DNA of 64,000 nucleotides from assembly GCF_003853645.1 (NCBI RefSeq), contig NZ_QTPO01000015.1, positions 90,960 through 154,959 on the forward strand, in the 5' to 3' direction. The notes under the pieces are model-generated. The model saw only the letters and a program-made list of their open reading frames with translations, was not told the DNA's origin and made no database searches. The first letter of the stretch is position 1. Each line of letters begins with the position of its first letter. This DNA is from Burkholderia sp. Bp9143. Lineage in GTDB: Bacteria > Pseudomonadota > Gammaproteobacteria > Burkholderiales > Burkholderiaceae. Positions 63,314 to 64,000 of the stretch are shown here, piece after piece. The translations under genes were made by a program, and so were the position numbers.

Positions 63314-64000
63314 ATGAAGATTCACGAGTACCAGGGTAAGGAAATCCTGCGGAAATTCGGAGTCGCGGTACCGCGCGGCAAGCCGGCGTTCTCGGTTGAC
63401 GAGGCCGTCAAGGTGGCAGAAGAGCTGGGCGGCCCGGTTTGGGTCGTGAAGGCTCAGATTCACGCGGGTGGCCGTGGCAAGGGCGGCGGCGTGAAGGTGG
63501 CGAAGTCGATCGAGCAGGTTCGCGAATACGCGAACCAGATCCTCGGCATGCAGCTCGTCACGCACCAGACCGGTCCGGAAGGCCAGAAGGTCAACCGTCT
63601 GATGATCGAAGAAGGCGCCGACATCAAGCAGGAACTGTATGTCAGCCTCGTCGTCGATCGCGTGTCGCAAAAGATCGTTCTGATGGGTTCGAGCGAAGGC
63701 GGCATGGACATCGAAGAAGTTGCCGAAAAGCACCCGGAACTGATCCACAAGGTCATCGTCGAGCCGTCGACCGGCCTGCTCGACGCCCAGGCTGACGACC
63801 TCGCCGCGAAGATCGGCGTGCCGGCTGCTTCGATTCCGCAAGCGCGCGCCATCCTGCAAGGCCTGTACAAGGCATTCTGGGAAACCGACGCGTCGCTGGC
63901 TGAAATCAACCCGCTGAACGTCTCCGGCGACGGCAAGGTCATCGCACTCGACGCGAAGTTCAACTTCGACTCGAACGCGCTGTTCCGCCACCCGGAAATC
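63314..64000 (+). CDS. sucC: Succinyl-CoA synthetase beta subunit (partial)
   Basis: The first 229 codons of SucC, cut by the window edge. It starts [20 protein letters not shown] with the ATP-grasp domain ([58 protein letters not shown]). The enzyme converts succinyl-CoA to succinate with ATP or GTP formation in the TCA cycle. sucD should follow outside the window. Confidence 0.97.
   Translation, partial: MKIHEYQGKEILRKFGVAVPRGKPAFSVDEAVKVAEELGGPVWVVKAQIHAGGRGKGGGVKVAKSIEQVREYANQILGMQLVTHQTGPEGQKVNRLMIEEGADIKQELYVSLVVDRVSQKIVLMGSSEGGMDIEEVAEKHPELIHKVIVEPSTGLLDAQADDLAAKIGVPAASIPQARAILQGLYKAFWETDASLAEINPLNVSGDGKVIALDAKFNFDSNALFRHPEI

Overview
The window is high-GC chromosomal DNA from a Burkholderia species, probably the B. 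cepacia complex or a close relative. The evidence is strong G/C third-position bias, near-standard Burkholderia recA, ribB and glp proteins, and core genes (corC, ybeY, phoH, miaB, ribB, glpDKF, recA-recX, sucC) typical of the main chromosome. It contains one clear foreign insertion, an 11.6-kb filamentous prophage at a tRNA-Met gene.

Layout. 1-5000 (minus strand): corC (partial), a small lipoprotein, a ChaC-like gamma-glutamylcyclotransferase, ybeY, phoH and miaB. 5256-9930: a LysR regulator, an MFS exporter, an XRE-cupin regulator, an FMN riboswitch driving ribB, and a 57-residue peptide with a double-glycine leader. 10081-19193: two back-to-back transcription units around a LacI-type regulator. 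One side has two TIM-barrel proteins, a porin, a Gfo/Idh (inositol dehydrogenase-like) enzyme and a HAD phosphatase. The other side has a membrane desaturase-like oxygenase, a Rieske ferredoxin and a ferredoxin reductase. This resembles a rhizopine/methyl-inositol (moc-like) catabolic locus. A 22-bp motif shared by two of its promoter regions is probably the regulator's operator.

19313-25154: the glycerol regulon glpD-glpK-glpF with GlpR-like operators and glpR, interrupted by a small lipoprotein and a 65-residue protein. 25378-44276: gamma-glutamyltransferase, a ferritin-like protein, a small unknown protein, rhlE, two c-type cytochromes, copD, D-galactonate dehydratase with a GntR regulator, DUF1272 and GFA proteins, a divergent class A penicillin-binding protein, a MAPEG protein, an orphan PAAR protein, a cupin, a DJ-1/PfpI protein, a GlxA-type AraC regulator and a LysR regulator.

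44385-56032: an integrated inovirus, bounded by a 52-bp direct repeat of the tRNA-Met 3' half. On the minus strand its genes run xis-like regulator, Rep, ssDNA-binding-like protein, two small proteins, major coat protein, a 29-residue hydrophobic peptide, TspB/pIII-like adhesin, pVI-like protein, Zot (pI) and secretin (pIV). On the plus strand are a repressor, a tyrosine integrase and a small coupled gene. A cargo pair next to the tRNA encodes an XRE-ImmA/IrrE metallopeptidase and a PIN-like DUF4411 protein. Many genes are joined by 1-4 bp stop/start overlaps. The element carries candidate integrase arm sites, a repressor operator array, a 63-nt hairpin in the 5' part of rep, and a palindrome pair that brackets the cargo in the circular form. 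It also supplies a terminator for the interrupted tRNA gene.

56168-64000: an MHS-family transporter, a TctDE-like two-component system, SOS-controlled recA with recX, a DUF2889 protein and the start of sucC.
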